Assembly (NCBI RefSeq): GCF_000003815.2
Contig: NC_049987.1
Coordinates: 16,820,564-16,884,563, forward strand
From: Branchiostoma floridae
Lineage: Eukaryota > Chordata > Leptocardii > Amphioxiformes > Branchiostomatidae
Reading direction: 5' to 3'
DNA: 64,000 nucleotides
The notes under the pieces are model-generated. The model was not told where the DNA came from. It did not search any database and saw only the letters and a list, made by a program, of their open reading frames with translations. Below, piece by piece: positions 45,026 through 55,729 of the stretch (the first letter of the stretch is position 1; each line of letters opens with the position of its first letter). Made by a program: the position numbers and the translations under genes.

Positions 45026-46164
45026 AAACAAACTGGTGTCAGCCCCCCCCCCTTCCGAAACCTGATTCAGACAACGAAATCTAGAGGGTTCTAAAGTCTA
45101 CACATTGTGAACTGAGATCTACATATGGGGACTCTACTATGCATGTGCAGGTGCTATCTACAACGTTAAATGTTGATGACAAAGCACAATTCGAGCCACT
45201 TGTTGGAACTTGTATGTACATTGGACTGGTGCCCAGGTCCAAGGGTTTCGTAATGCCTATTGTGTAACGTTATATAAATAAGACAGAGTGGGACATATGT
45301 AAATATTACTAAATGCTATATCCTAGTGTCAGTGTCATCATGACAAGGATAATAATAATATGGCTATACATGTGCTTACATCAATTTAGTATTACTTGTT
45401 GCATGGTACAAACACAAGAAGGAGTAATACAGGGGACGTCGGCAACATTGTCGGCACTTGAAAGACCCAAAACATCAATAAAAGGCCCGGTCCGTGTACC
45501 TCTCGCGGAAAGTCCAAATGTATTTTTAGCCCGGGGATTTTTCTGACGAGCTGTGAGATTGTTTGTAACACCGTGGTTGGTCCAAACAGATCAGGTGACT
45601 TGTTTTCACCAATGAGGGACAATGTAAGTGATGTCATAGCATAGCAAGGTGAGCAGGTACACAAAGGCATCGATCGCCCAGATATCACTTCCCAACTCAG
45701 TCACAGGGGAACGGGCGGATCTTAACTGATCTCCCGGTAAGACACTAACTAAGACATGGTAAAAAGAGTAAATCTCCGGTATTACATGATTGTTCAACAA
45801 CAACGTCTTCTGTCGCCGTCAAGTCGATGCTTCACACACCTTTTATCTCTAATTTCCAGGTAGTGAATCTACTCTTGCATCGCAGTTTGCAGTACACTGG
45901 GTTACCGTTCGTCGCGAGGCTTTCGTAGGAGACATCCCGGGCTACAGCTACAGTAAGTTGAAAGTAAAATGTAGGATAAATGGCGGATATGCTAGTGTTT
46001 GCTTAGCTACGATGAGGCCCGATGATACTGTTGCAAATCATTCAGAGCATATCACATGAGATTGATTTGCTCAAGATTGTAAGGAACTGACATATTTTGG
46101 TAACCTTACGATACTTAAGTCTACAAACAGCTGAAAGGATCCGAATTAGTCTTAATGTTTTACG
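45026..46164 (+). repeat. Duplication block B (promoter region of death-domain gene 1)
   Basis: Second copy of block A, starting ACAAACTGGTGTCAG and ending near GCTGAAAGGATCCGAATTAG. It supplies the promoter and putative first exons for the death-domain gene whose last exon is at 48966-49402. Confidence 0.85.
45480..45736 (+). promoter_or_regulatory. Conserved promoter block and exon 1, death-domain gene 1
   Basis: Contains GGAAGTCCAAATGTATTTTT, the kappaB-like GGGGATTTTTC (45533-45543), TGACG, GTGGTTGGTCC (inverted CCAAT-type), CAGGTGAC and TTCACCAATGAG. The exon-like part ends CTCCCG before GTAAGA at 45737. The same order of motifs recurs at 43440-43671, 53705-53911 and 59820-60008. Confidence 0.7.
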
Positions 46165-49100
46165 CCTGTTTTTGCAACACATCTAGTGTTATAATTTTTA
46201 CGCTGCCCCAACCCCCTATCCTCAGGCACACTCCCCTACATTGCTATATTTGCCTGCGGTCTCTCTCGTCGGTATATCTCCTAGGAGATCCTAGGAGGAG
46301 GCAAATTGTTCTTGTTTTTGGAAAAATGCAATACGCAGTTTATTTCAAACAATATTTATCTCTACCTGGCCGCGCGGGAAGGTGGGTAAACACTCCCGTC
46401 AACCCTTGCGCGGAACTCCCCGGAAATCTAAAAATACTTTTGTTTACTCTTAGGCCTGGTATTCGGGACCTCTGAACTGCTGTGACTATTTTGTCAACAT
46501 TCTGCTGCCGCCAAAAGCACCAGGTGAGGGGTTCAATTGCTCCGGCCATTTGATTTCATATTATTTTTATCGTTTGCTATGAAGTAAGCTCACACTGTAG
46601 TATGACTGTACAAAATGTTCGTATTTGTCCGAATTTCCTCATTTATTTATTTATTGATCTCAAAACATGTGGGTAGCCCCTTCAACTTGTTTGAAGTTGA
46701 TTTCCAAGGGGGCCCACTACATAAATAACAAAAACGAAACGTGTTACATTCAGTAAGACAACCAGAGGACAACAAACAAAATATACAAATAAACCGATGC
46801 GTCTTTACCAAGAACAGTTGTCGAGGTCAACAAAAAACGTCAACGGTGGAGGTCAGAGGTCCATGTGCGCAGGAGTGTGTCTTAGGGCAGCTTTAAACTG
46901 CCGTAGAGTTGGTGCATGTCTTATGTCCGCCGAAAGGGTATTGTAATATGTTGCTCCTCTGTATGCAAATGTGCGGTGGCCAGCTGTGTTTGTGTAATTG
47001 GGTTTATGGAGCAAAGAGGCTTGTCTGGTGTTATGGCTGTGTAACAGGTGGTTGTGTACAAAGGTGGTATCCAGGTATGTCGGGACAAGCCCGTTGATAC
47101 ATTTAAAGACCATCACACACATGTGTTCCTTTCTCCGCTGCGTAAGATACTTCCAGTTGAGTCTGCTGTGTAGGTCTTGGACACTGGATCGTCGCTTCAT
47201 TTGTAGGATGACCCTGGCAGCTCGATTTTGAAGAACCTGAAGTTGTCTCACCTCACTCCACCAAGGTGAAGAAATGGCTATCTGGTTGGGAGGTAAAATG
47301 CAATAGAAGGAGACTTAGCCTCCATACCGTGCCCTAGACACAGTGTATAACAACCCACTGCCTCTACGGCCGCAAAAAGGCTATGGGATTACTTTAACCT
47401 TATTACCTATTTACATATCCTCTCTGAAACGACGCCCATTTCCTAACATGCACTTCACACGTCTAACGACGAAATGCTTATTGACGAATTCAAACTTTCA
47501 AACATTATGGGATTGTATCCAACAAGATACTTATAGTTACCCAAATTGCAAAATACAACACTGTACAATAAACATATAGACAATAGCAAATACTTAACCC
47601 TAAAAGCTGCCGTGTCTAAAATACGTTTAGGTGTAGTCTTGCTATTGCCTACTATTGACAATTAACTAACAAGGATTGTCAGTTCTGTCCACGTATTTTA
47701 CAACACTATTGCCAACAGAAGATCCATCCATCTTGAGTGGAGATAACGACGGCACCAGCCTGGATACTACGCTGAGGCTGCTTCTACTGTTCAGCTACAA
47801 GCACAGGAAAAGGAAAAGTAAGACGGACTGCTTTAATGTCGGCAAATAGCCAGTACATGTTTGTATTTGCACAACTCGCTTGATGGAAGACTTATGATCA
47901 ATACCCAGTTTTGCAAGATTAAATAATTATATATAAATAGTCTTCTCGCTGTACTGATTACGAGTTTTTGCGACTACGGCCTATTCCTCACATCATTTTA
48001 GTTTAAAAAATGTTTTCAGTCAAAAAACCGTGTGAACTAATTTACACGTGATAATGGTTGTCACAATAATATCGGATTATTACTAGTATAAGCACTCAGC
48101 TATCACATTAATTCACAAGTAAGAGGAAAGTATTGTGTCTACTAGTGAAATTATGTAATAGCACCCTCTATCACATTAATTCAATAGTAAGAGAAATAAA
48201 TCCAATACTAGTGAAATAATGTGATAGCACCCCTCTATCACATTAATTCAATAGTAAGAGGAAAATATTGTGTCTACTAGTGAAATAATGTGATAGCGCC
48301 CCTCTATCACATACTAGTGAAATAATGTGATAGCACCCCTCTATCACATTAATTCACTAGAAAGGGGAAGGAAATTATTCTACTAGTGAAATAATGAGAT
48401 AGCACCCCTCTATCACATTAATTCACTAGTAAGAGGAAAACAAAGTGTCTGCTAGTGAAATAATGTGATAGCACCCCACTATTAGATGAATTCATTAGAA
48501 AGGGGAAGAAAATGATTCTACTAGTGAAATAATGTGGTAGCACCCATCTATCACATTAGTTCACTAGTAAGAGGGAAAAGATTGTGTCTACTAGTGAAAT
48601 AATGTGATAGCACCCCTCTGTCACATTAATTCACTAGAAAGGGGAAGAAAAATGATTCTACTAGAGAAATAATGTTATGGCACCCCTCTATCATATTAAT
48701 TCAACAGTAAGAGGGAATTATTGTGTCTACTAGTGAAAAATTGTGATAGTACCCTCTATCACATTAATTCAATAGTAAGAGAAAATGTGTCTACTAGTGA
48801 AAATGTAATATTTATGTTGATAACGCAAAACATGTTAACATAACTTTTTCAACTATTACTTTTTCTGACCTAAAATATTATTCATAACTAAATAAATATG
48901 ATAAATAATCAAGTCTTTTGCGCAGGCAGCTTGACACGTTAAGTGAAAACATGTATTTTTTTCAGTCTCCTCCATGGATAGAATTGTGACAGAAGAAGAG
49001 CTGGACTACGTGGCCGACAACGTCTCACCGTTTCAGTCAAGGCGCCTGCTGCGTAAGCTGGGCCTGAAGGACGTCACTATAGACCAGGTGTTCTACAACT

Positions 49101-49402
49101 TCGAGAAAAGTCCAGAACAGCTCTACCAAGGTCTACGAAAGTGTAAGGAAAAGAAAGGGCGTAGTTTCACTCTCGATGAGCTTGTAAACGCCCTTAAGTG
49201 CACCCGTAGGACAGATTTGGCAGAAGAGCTACTCTTTGGGGTGACCATGAGTAGCGGAGAAGATGCAAAGCTAATTCAGTCCCGTGTCATTCAGAAAAAG
49301 TTCGCGAAAATTGGAGATGGCAAACTCAGACGTCAAGTGCAACAATCTTTTGGGATTGTTAAGGACATCTTTACAACGATCTTGCAAAAGATCTTGAAAT
49401 AA
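45860..49402 (+). CDS. Death-domain protein gene 1 (last exon 48966-49402)
   Basis: Probably an adaptor of apoptosis or innate-immune signalling. The ATG at 48974 gives 142 residues. Residues 4-88 or so read as a death-fold domain (VTEEELDYVADNV, RRLLRKLGLKDVTIDQVF, LYQGLRKCKE, TLDELVNAL, DLAEELL), followed by a GEDAKLIQS motif and a basic tail. Two upstream exon candidates, 45860-45952 and 47719-47817, are open, GT-AG bounded and in matching phase (the second reads DPSILSGDNDGTSLDTTLRL then LLLFSYKHRKRK). However, I find no in-frame ATG in them and a stop just upstream. They are either 5' UTR by chance open, or need an unseen first exon. The surest start is 48974. Confidence 0.75.
46640..47330 (-). 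pseudogene. Non-LTR retrotransposon 3' end, minus strand
   Basis: The frame 47251-46853 encodes the C-terminal end of a CR1/Jockey-type ORF2: LQVLQNRAARVILQMKRR, CINGLVPTYL, YRGATYYNTLSADIRHAPTL. It is followed by a 3' UTR with GGGCCCCCTTGGAAATCAAC and a (TAAA)n tail near 46640. It lies in the intron region of death-domain gene 1, in the opposite orientation. The 5' part is missing. Confidence 0.85.
48095..48810. repeat. Tandem palindromic array, period about 70 bp (about 10 copies)
   Basis: Units alternate TATCACATTAATTCACTAGT and ACTAGTGAAATAATGTGATA, which are near reverse complements, so each unit can form a 20 bp hairpin. They are separated by an AAGAGGAAAATATTGTGTCT-like spacer. It ends 160 bp before the death-domain exon of gene 1, inside the last intron. 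Confidence 0.92.
48966..49402 (+). CDS. Death-domain exon, gene 1
   Basis: The acceptor is TTTTTTTCAG at 48965 and the stop TAA at 49400-49402. It encodes the full death-fold domain in one exon, as in the two paralogues. The start context TCCATGG is strong. Length of 142 residues is short for a signalling protein, implying a bare adaptor. Confidence 0.85.
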
Positions 49403-49439
49403 CGAAGATGACCCCTATCTAGTGTGATATCTTGACTGA

Positions 49440-49625
49440 CAACTACATTCCATTTGTATGTATCAAATGGAAGGTATAGCCAATGGTTACAGTTTTCACG
49501 TGGACACGGACTGAAGCAAACATTTTCTCTATAAACTACATTGCCTTCACTACCTGATCTGTCATCAACGTATCTGTCAAGGGTAGATATGTTTAGACGG
49601 ATCAAATACTGAAGGCAATGTTCCC
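49440..49625 (+). ncRNA. Conserved 3' structure element, gene 1 copy
   Basis: Two stems follow the stop codon: TTCCATTTG with CAAATGGAA (loop TATGTAT, near 49448-49472), and a 12 bp outer stem, ACATTGCCTTCA at 49538-49549 with TGAAGGCAATGT at 49610-49621. Inside the latter is CGTATCT with AGATATG. Gene 2 keeps the same layout with changed bases, which supports a folded 3' UTR RNA. Confidence 0.55.
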
Positions 49626-50094
49626 TATGCCCCTAAACCGTACTCTCCAAACAGGCCTTTTTTCGTACGTCTTTTTTCACAAACCGAAAACCGATCTCTG
49701 CTTGAAGAGTATATAACTCCCACTGTCATGGATGTGCCAGTGGCAAGCACTTTTGATGTCATCAGAGCAACACGCCCTTCTCACGAAGACAATTCAGACT
49801 ATGATATTTCTAGTGTAAGCTCATTGACATCTAATATTATTTGGGAATATTGCTAGCACTGTTGACTGAATAGGGCTCCTTTGAAGTTTTGTATGGCCAT
49901 GGGGCAACTGTTAGCAGGGAAGATGCTGATAAAACATCAGCCATCAGGGACGGCAGCGGAGTGATTTACATTCTTATCATACCAGCTGCAGAAAACTAGA
50001 ATTTTAAAGGAGCTACATTTCAGTCAATGTGCTTGGGATAGTGCTTCTCATATTCCTTTCATGTCTGGTCAAGCTTACGTTTATGAACTTGCTT

Positions 50095-50420
50095 CAGACA
50101 AAGGAGCAATACTTAAGGAAAACTCTCTTGCTCTAAACAAAGGAGCAATACTTAAAATCAAAACCCTCTTGCTCTAAACAAAGGAGCAATACTAAGTCAA
50201 TACTCTCTTGCTCTAAACAAAGGAGCAATACTTAAGGAAAAAACCCTCTTGCTCTAAACAAAGGAGCAATACTTAAGGAAAAAAACCTCTTGCTCTAAAC
50301 AAAGGAGCAATACTTGAATCAAAACCCTCTTGCTCTAAACAAAGGAGCAATACTAAGTCAATACTCTCTTGCTCTAAACAAAGGAGCAATACTTAAGGAA
50401 AAAACCCTCTTGCTCTTAAC
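50095..50420 (+). repeat. 40 bp tandem array with TTGCTC...GAGCAA hairpin (eight copies)
   Basis: Unit: TTGCTCTAAACAAAGGAGCA then ATACTTAAGGAAAAACCCTC. Each unit forms a 6 bp stem with a 9 base loop. Copies 3 and 7 share a variant spacer (CTAAGTCAATACTCT), showing a higher-order block of about 160 bp. Confidence 0.93.
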
Positions 50421-51060
50421 GGTGAGCTACAGCATCATCAGCATCCATAGCTTTTCACTGGATAAAAGCTATGTATGCTGATTGTGTATGTAGAGATTCA
50501 CTTCAGAGTCTGTTAAGGAAAATGTATTTTCGTTGGTCCAAGTTTCGAGAACTGAACCCACCGGCCTTCAGTCGGTCGTTATTATCGCGCTAGATAGGAT
50601 AAGGAGGCAGCACGGCTTTTGTATTACTTACTCGTCACTTCTGCTTGGGAGAGCAGAGCGACACTCAAACATTAATTGTCCGACAGTGGCTTTCAACACC
50701 CTGTTACAGGTTGGTAGATGACTGGATAACAAAGTTCTTTGTTGCATATCCAAGTATTTATACCTATCCAACGTTTCTGTGACGATCTGTTACCTTCCTC
50801 AGGGAAATGCTGCCTGGCTCTTCTTCGCCATGCACAAATGTGTCACTACTGTAGCGTGCAGAATGCGGTCCCTGACATGACTAAGTTCGTATCGCCCCTC
50901 ATCACGGTTCTACTCCAGTCACGAGACATCATCGCCCCCTAGCGAGACACGTCAGTGATGAGCAGACCAGATCCAACGTAGACAAGTGACAACATACTGA
51001 GATGGGGTAAATCTGCCCCTGAAAAGAAGGCCGTCCTCGCCATACAACAACGATCTCCTC

Positions 51061-51206
51061 CTGGCCTGGGGATCGTTGGTCCGACAACGAACTCCAGGTC
51101 CTGGCCTGGAGATCGTTGGTCCGACAACGAACTCCAGGTCCTGGCCTGGAGATCGTTGGTCCGACAACGAACTCCAGGATCGTTGGTCCGACAACGAACT
51201 CCAGGG
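51061..51206 (+). repeat. 40 bp tandem array with nested hairpin (four copies)
   Basis: Each unit reads CCTGGAGAT-CGTTG-GTCCGA-CAACG-AACTCCAGG. The inner CGTTG/CAACG and outer CTGGAG/CTCCAG stems are both perfect. Starts are near 51071, 51111, 51151 and 51178; the last is shortened. Confidence 0.93.
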
Positions 51207-51267
51207 GGCCAACGAGACAACCCATCACCGGAGTTGGAGCGTCAGGATGATCATGATGAGGGGGATA

Positions 51268-51532
51268 CAGACTTAGTCATGTTTGCGACCCCATTCTCCA
51301 TATGACAGCAGCGACACCTAGCTGCACTGCGCGAAGGAAAACAGACAGGTTTGACGTGAAGGAGGTGACAGACGGTTACCGACATGTCGGCAAGGTATTA
51401 TACATGTTGCTGGCATGTGGCGAATGGGGTGGCACATATGTCAAGGCAAGACTGGCCGGCATCATGCGCAAAGTGTAGCTTGGTGTCGCTCGAGGAATTG
51501 TCAGAATGGGGTCGCAAAGATGAATGAGTCTG
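51268..51532. mobile_element. MITE with long inverted arms (TTTGCGACCCCATTCT)
   Basis: Left GATA-CAGAC...TTTGCGACCCCATTCT is mirrored by right AGAATGGGGTCGCAAA...GTCTG-TATC. The match continues inward through AGCGACACC and its complement. It is flanked by TA on both sides. Confidence 0.8.
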
Positions 51533-51618
51533 TATCAAGCCGCTGATGATCTTCATGACGCTCTAACTGTGCGGATGAGATGTCTCGTCTGCCTCCGGAC
51601 GTTCGCTGTTATACCAAA

Positions 51619-51718
51619 NNNNNNNNNNNNNNNNNNNNNNNNNNNNNNNNNNNNNNNNNNNNNNNNNNNNNNNNNNNNNNNNNNNNNNNNNNNNNNNNNN
51701 NNNNNNNNNNNNNNNNNN
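51619..51718. other. Assembly gap (100 N)
   Basis: Exactly 100 N, a conventional size for a gap of unknown length. Frames that cross it are not meaningful. Confidence 0.99.
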
Positions 51719-51783
51719 ATGTTGCCGGCCTGTGTCGTGTTCGTTAGTCCGGAAACGAACTCGACACATGCCAGCAACATGTA
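51719..51783. repeat. Long palindrome touching the gap
   Basis: ATGTTGCCGGCCTGTGTCG on the left pairs with CGACACATGCCAGCAACAT on the right around GTTCGTTAGTCCGGAAACGA. The core matches the 51061-51206 array unit. The outer 18 bp also occur inverted at 51402-51421. Confidence 0.85.
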
Positions 51784-53402
51784 TAAACTTTACATTGGGA
51801 ATGCACGAAGAAATATAATTTTGTGAGACAATTGGAGTAGGTATATAATAGAAGCTGCTGTCTGCCTCCATACAGAGCCTCACGTCCAAGAGACGATGTA
51901 GGCTCGACATGTGTACATATTCATTTATATAGGAATTAGATATAGCATTAAAAAGTAGCAAGCTGTGTGTTTTGGTAGTACTAGTAATAAGAAGTATATT
52001 AAGATAAGTTTCTAAGAGTTTGGTTGATACCACGTTTGTTGACTACATCTTATGGAAATGTATACAGATTGTAAACTGTTTCTACTTTCTCAATAGTTTA
52101 CATACTCTGCATTTATAAAATGAGACATTGTATTACTAGATTATTAAGAGTATTGCAATTAATAATATAAGTAAACTTACATATTGTCAGTGCCCTGTTG
52201 AGATGGGTATGTAAGTCCATATACAGGATGCGCAGAGAAAAGTCTAATAATTGTGATATCAAGAGAAAATGCATGACAACGAGTATTATATGCAGAGAAA
52301 TACATCTAAGTCTACGTTTTAAGATGTTTTCTAATTAAGCCTTGTTGAGATGGCTTTGTAAGTTTATATAACATATGGTAATGATGACTACCAATATGAT
52401 GATTATGATGACTAACGTTTGTGATGTACATGTATCATATGCAGAGGAATACTTAAAAATAAAATGTACATTATTGTATAAGCCATATTGAGATGGCTCT
52501 GTAACTTTATATACAGGACATATCAATTATGATATGTAGAGAAATGACTATCAATTGTAACATGCAGAGAAGATACTTAAAAAGTATGATATGTACAGAG
52601 AAACACCATTAAGTAAAATGTGATTTTTCCTGACTACATACCAATTATGATAGCACTGAAATGAAGATATGTTGTTACATTCAACTATATTCTGAAGTTT
52701 TCTTTGATGTGTCTATAATGTGTTGCTTGTAGGTGCAAATAAAGCTTTGATAAAACTCATTCCTTTGTATTTTTTTTTAATTTCAGAAAGTTGTCTAGTA
52801 CGCGTCTAAATTTGTGAGGCAGGTTTGTGAAACGAAGATGAAAATGTTATATGATGATGACAAAAATATTTTGCTATGCTACGTGCTACACAGTAAATAT
52901 AACTGGCGAAGTAAAACCTTCAAAACTAGAAAGGCAACATTTTCAAGAAAACGCAGGACGTTTCCCTCCCAGTAATTTGCCCTTTTTCAAGCTACTCACA
53001 CACAATACTATATTATTAGCCTCGCCACTGAGGCGTCGCCAAAAATAGCAAAAGAGGAAAGAAGAAGAACACACCAGGTTAAAACAATGTTTCTCTACGG
53101 GAAAGATATTAAAGTACTCGCTATCAAACATAAAAACAGAATTCGCTGGCATAGAAGATAGAGAAGGAAACAGAAAATCAGCACACAAATCAATGCCAAC
53201 TCCTTCCACCAAACACCTCCACCTCACACACAAAGTAACGTATTCCATAGATTCCTGGGAAAATTGTAGAAATTGGACGAATGGTATAGGGTCTATGATA
53301 TCGTCGAAACATTTGGGGAGGTTGTGTTGATTTTGGTCATTACTTCATAACTTTTCTTTAATGGTTAACATTGCCAAATATTACAACGTAACGGAGGCAG
53401 GC

Positions 53403-53610
53403 TGTCAGCACTCGATTTCAAGTGCGGGAGAATTGTCGTCACTTGTTTTCCAGTGCGGAAGGTACTCTCAGCACTCGGTTTCCAGTGCCGATTCGGAGTT
53501 TTCCAGTGCTGAAGTCGTGTCACCACTGGACACCTAGTGCGGACGTTACTTCGGCACAAGACTTCCAGTGCGGAAGGCACCTTCCGCACTGGACACCGAG
53601 TGCTGAGAGA
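53403..53610 (+). repeat. CAGTGCGGAAG imperfect tandem and inverted repeats
   Basis: Seven or more variants of CCAGTGCGGAAGG/CACTGGACACC occur in both orientations. They include a perfect 14 bp inverted repeat, TCCAGTGCGGAAGG facing CCTTCCGCACTGGA, near 53563-53592. It lies just upstream of the gene 2 promoter. Confidence 0.8.
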
Positions 53611-53704
53611 GGAACCCGTGACTTCGGTAGTTTTGCTGATATGCTATTGGGCCTATAGTAGGCCATGAAAGTACGATTTGCAATCTACGAAGCCCTTTGT
53701 TGCG

Positions 53705-53911
53705 GGAAGTCCAAATGTATTTTTATCCCGGGGATTTTTCTGACGTACTGTGTGAGCCGTCGTGTCAAGCTGTGGTTGGTTCCATGCAGATCAGGTGACT
53801 TGTAACCAATAAGAGTCACTGCCACGGGTGTGGTATATCAAGGTCCTACGCAAAGGGTTTAGCGCTGGATAGGCCTGCCGTACAGAGCTCGAGGGTGTGT
53901 CGTATCTAACG
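53705..53911 (+). promoter_or_regulatory. Conserved promoter block and exon 1, death-domain gene 2
   Basis: GGAAGTCCAAATGTATTTTT, GGGGATTTTTC at 53730-53740, TGACG, GTGGTTGGTTCC, AGATCAGGTGACTTGT and ACCAATAAGAG occur in the same order as in the other copies. Exon 1 ends CTAACG before GTAAGA at 53912. Confidence 0.7.
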
Positions 53912-54055
53912 GTAAGACAGAAAATTGTTGTTACAATCTCTTGGGAATTGTGTATCACTTGATTGATAGGGTCACTGGTGTTCAAACATTATCTATCTTC
54001 ACTACGTATTTTACCACCGTCCGGTGTCTTAATCCTTTTTTCCCCAAATTTCCAG

Positions 54056-55691
54056 ACAGTTCGTCACTCGGGCGTAAGATCTGTGGACTACAGTACAGTA
54101 CGGTACCCGTACTGTTTTCTTTTTAAGGACAACGAAGGCTTTCTCTACGTACACCACAATCGATCACTGGATGTACTATAAAGGCGCAGAACAAAACAGG
54201 TAAGAAAAATATACTTTCCTGTTCTCAACAAATCGCAAACAAAACTCCTAAATACCATGAATTTAAAGTAGACCCTGCTAAATACTGAGACGTGATCCAT
54301 TTTTGTCCTTGACTCGGGGTATAAGATGACTTCTCAGCATTGAAGACAGGTGATCGAGCTCTTGTTGGCACAAAAGGCGTAACAATAACGCCTGTTGTCA
54401 CATAGCCGAGGCACGGGGAGCATAAACATTTGCGTCGATGATATTTGAAAACTACCGTAGATGTTACGTTGTTTACCCTCAAGTATATGTCTCTCATATC
54501 TGCGATTTGGGTAGGTTGTACAATACAGTATACAGTATGTTATTTTTCTATGTGGTCGCTGAAAACAGTTGATCATGGGCAGAATGGAGATACCTGAGCC
54601 CCCGCTGCCATTTGGTAGTTTATTTTTCTTCTTGCTTGTTGTATGTTCTATCCGCCTGAAACCGTGCAAATGTAATCACCATCCACACCTCATTCCCAGT
54701 CTTTAGGACCCGTTATCGAGCAGACGTGCCCCTTTGTAATGTTTCAAACAATTTCAATAATAAATGAATATATACTTCCAGTCACAAAGTTGCAAGAGGC
54801 AGGGATGTTTTGCATCACGAATCTCCAAGTGCTAATTGCGTGGCCAGGACCTTTGTTAACAAGGTTCATGGTATATGTAAAAGAAGAAAAAATGGAGTCA
54901 AAATGATATTTTTTTTACCGTTACCAGGAAACCCATGGCTGCTTGCCTGTCAATAACATCAATTCTGGGTACTTTGTCACGTCTACTGGGCAGTTGCAAC
55001 CACCGAAATGGTAAGATTGCTAAAAGTTACAAAATATGATTTACGGTAGATATATCCGAACACTCGTGAATACAATGAACATGTTGTATACGTTATTTGT
55101 TTGCTTTGAATAACTGGTAAACAATTTTTCGGCGTAATTCACCAGTATGTATAAATTTCATTTCTGAATACCAGTAGCAAATATATAACAAGGTGATGTC
55201 TTGACTTCTATTCAGATACTTATGGATACTCACCTGTGGATACGAGCCCCAGTGTGACTGAGAAACAAATGAGGTACTTGGCTCGTCAGATCTATTCATA
55301 CGAGGCAAGGCCCCTACTGCTTGAATTGGGACTGGAGGACGTCACCATCGACCATATCTTCTCTCGCTTCAAGAATGACTGTAGTGGAGGAGTGTACCAA
55401 GGTCTCCGTAAGTGCCAGAACAAGATGGGGCGGAGTGGTTTTACTTTTGGTATACTTGTGAAAGCCCTCAATGAAATGGGTAGGAGAGATCTTATTGAAG
55501 AGATAACGGCTGGAATAAAATCACGCCCGCTGGTAGTCTTAGTCCTGCCTTCAGGATCCACAGAATGTTACGCTGAAGGTGATGCAAAATTCATTCAGTC
55601 CATGGTTGCGAGTAACAAGGAAAAGATGAGTAACGACAAAGGTGGGGGTCATGGGTCTCTCACTCACGTTCCAGACGAAACCTTCAAGTAA
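54056..55691 (+). CDS. Death-domain protein gene 2
   Basis: Exons: 5' UTR 54056-54199, coding 54928-55010 (ATG at 54935) and 55216-55691 (TAA). The joined product is 183 residues. The first 25, MAACLSITSILGTLSRLLGS then CNHRN, are hydrophobic and could be a signal or anchor segment. The death-fold domain covers about residues 39-130 (VTEKQMRYLARQ, LLLELGLEDVTIDHIF, VYQGLRKCQNK, FGILVKAL, DLIEEI), followed by EGDAKFIQS and a Gly/Asp/Lys tail. Junctions are GT-AG and in phase. It is a paralogue of the genes ending at 49402 and 61628. A role in apoptosis or immune signalling is inferred from domain class only. Confidence 0.8.
55216..55691 (+). CDS. Death-domain exon, gene 2
   Basis: The acceptor is TTCTATTCAG at 55215. 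It encodes the domain and C-terminal tail. Compared with gene 1 the Trp-position region is again Cys (KCQNK/KCKEK), so all three paralogues lack the usual Trp of helix 4. Confidence 0.85.
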
Positions 55692-55729
55692 CGAAGGTGA
55701 CCCCTGTCCTCTGCGATATCTTGACTGCC

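Larger units (their letters stand above)
49403..53690. other. Gene 1 downstream region with arrays and gap
   Basis: No further gene seen. Parts of 50000-50640 and 51845-51910 match the flank of gene 2 (56270-56790 and 57005-57065), so they are the duplicated 3' flank. The rest is arrays (50095, 51061), a MITE (51268), the gap and AT-rich sequence (52000-53400) without a nameable feature. Confidence 0.5.

Noticed and set aside
48095-51206. CRISPR-like arrays (regular repeats with spacers)
   Set aside because: The genome is eukaryotic, the 'spacers' are themselves repeated, and no cas genes occur. These are minisatellites with hairpins.
51524-52033. Frames crossing the run of N
   Set aside because: They span an assembly gap of unknown length, and the palindrome beside it creates matching frames on both strands.
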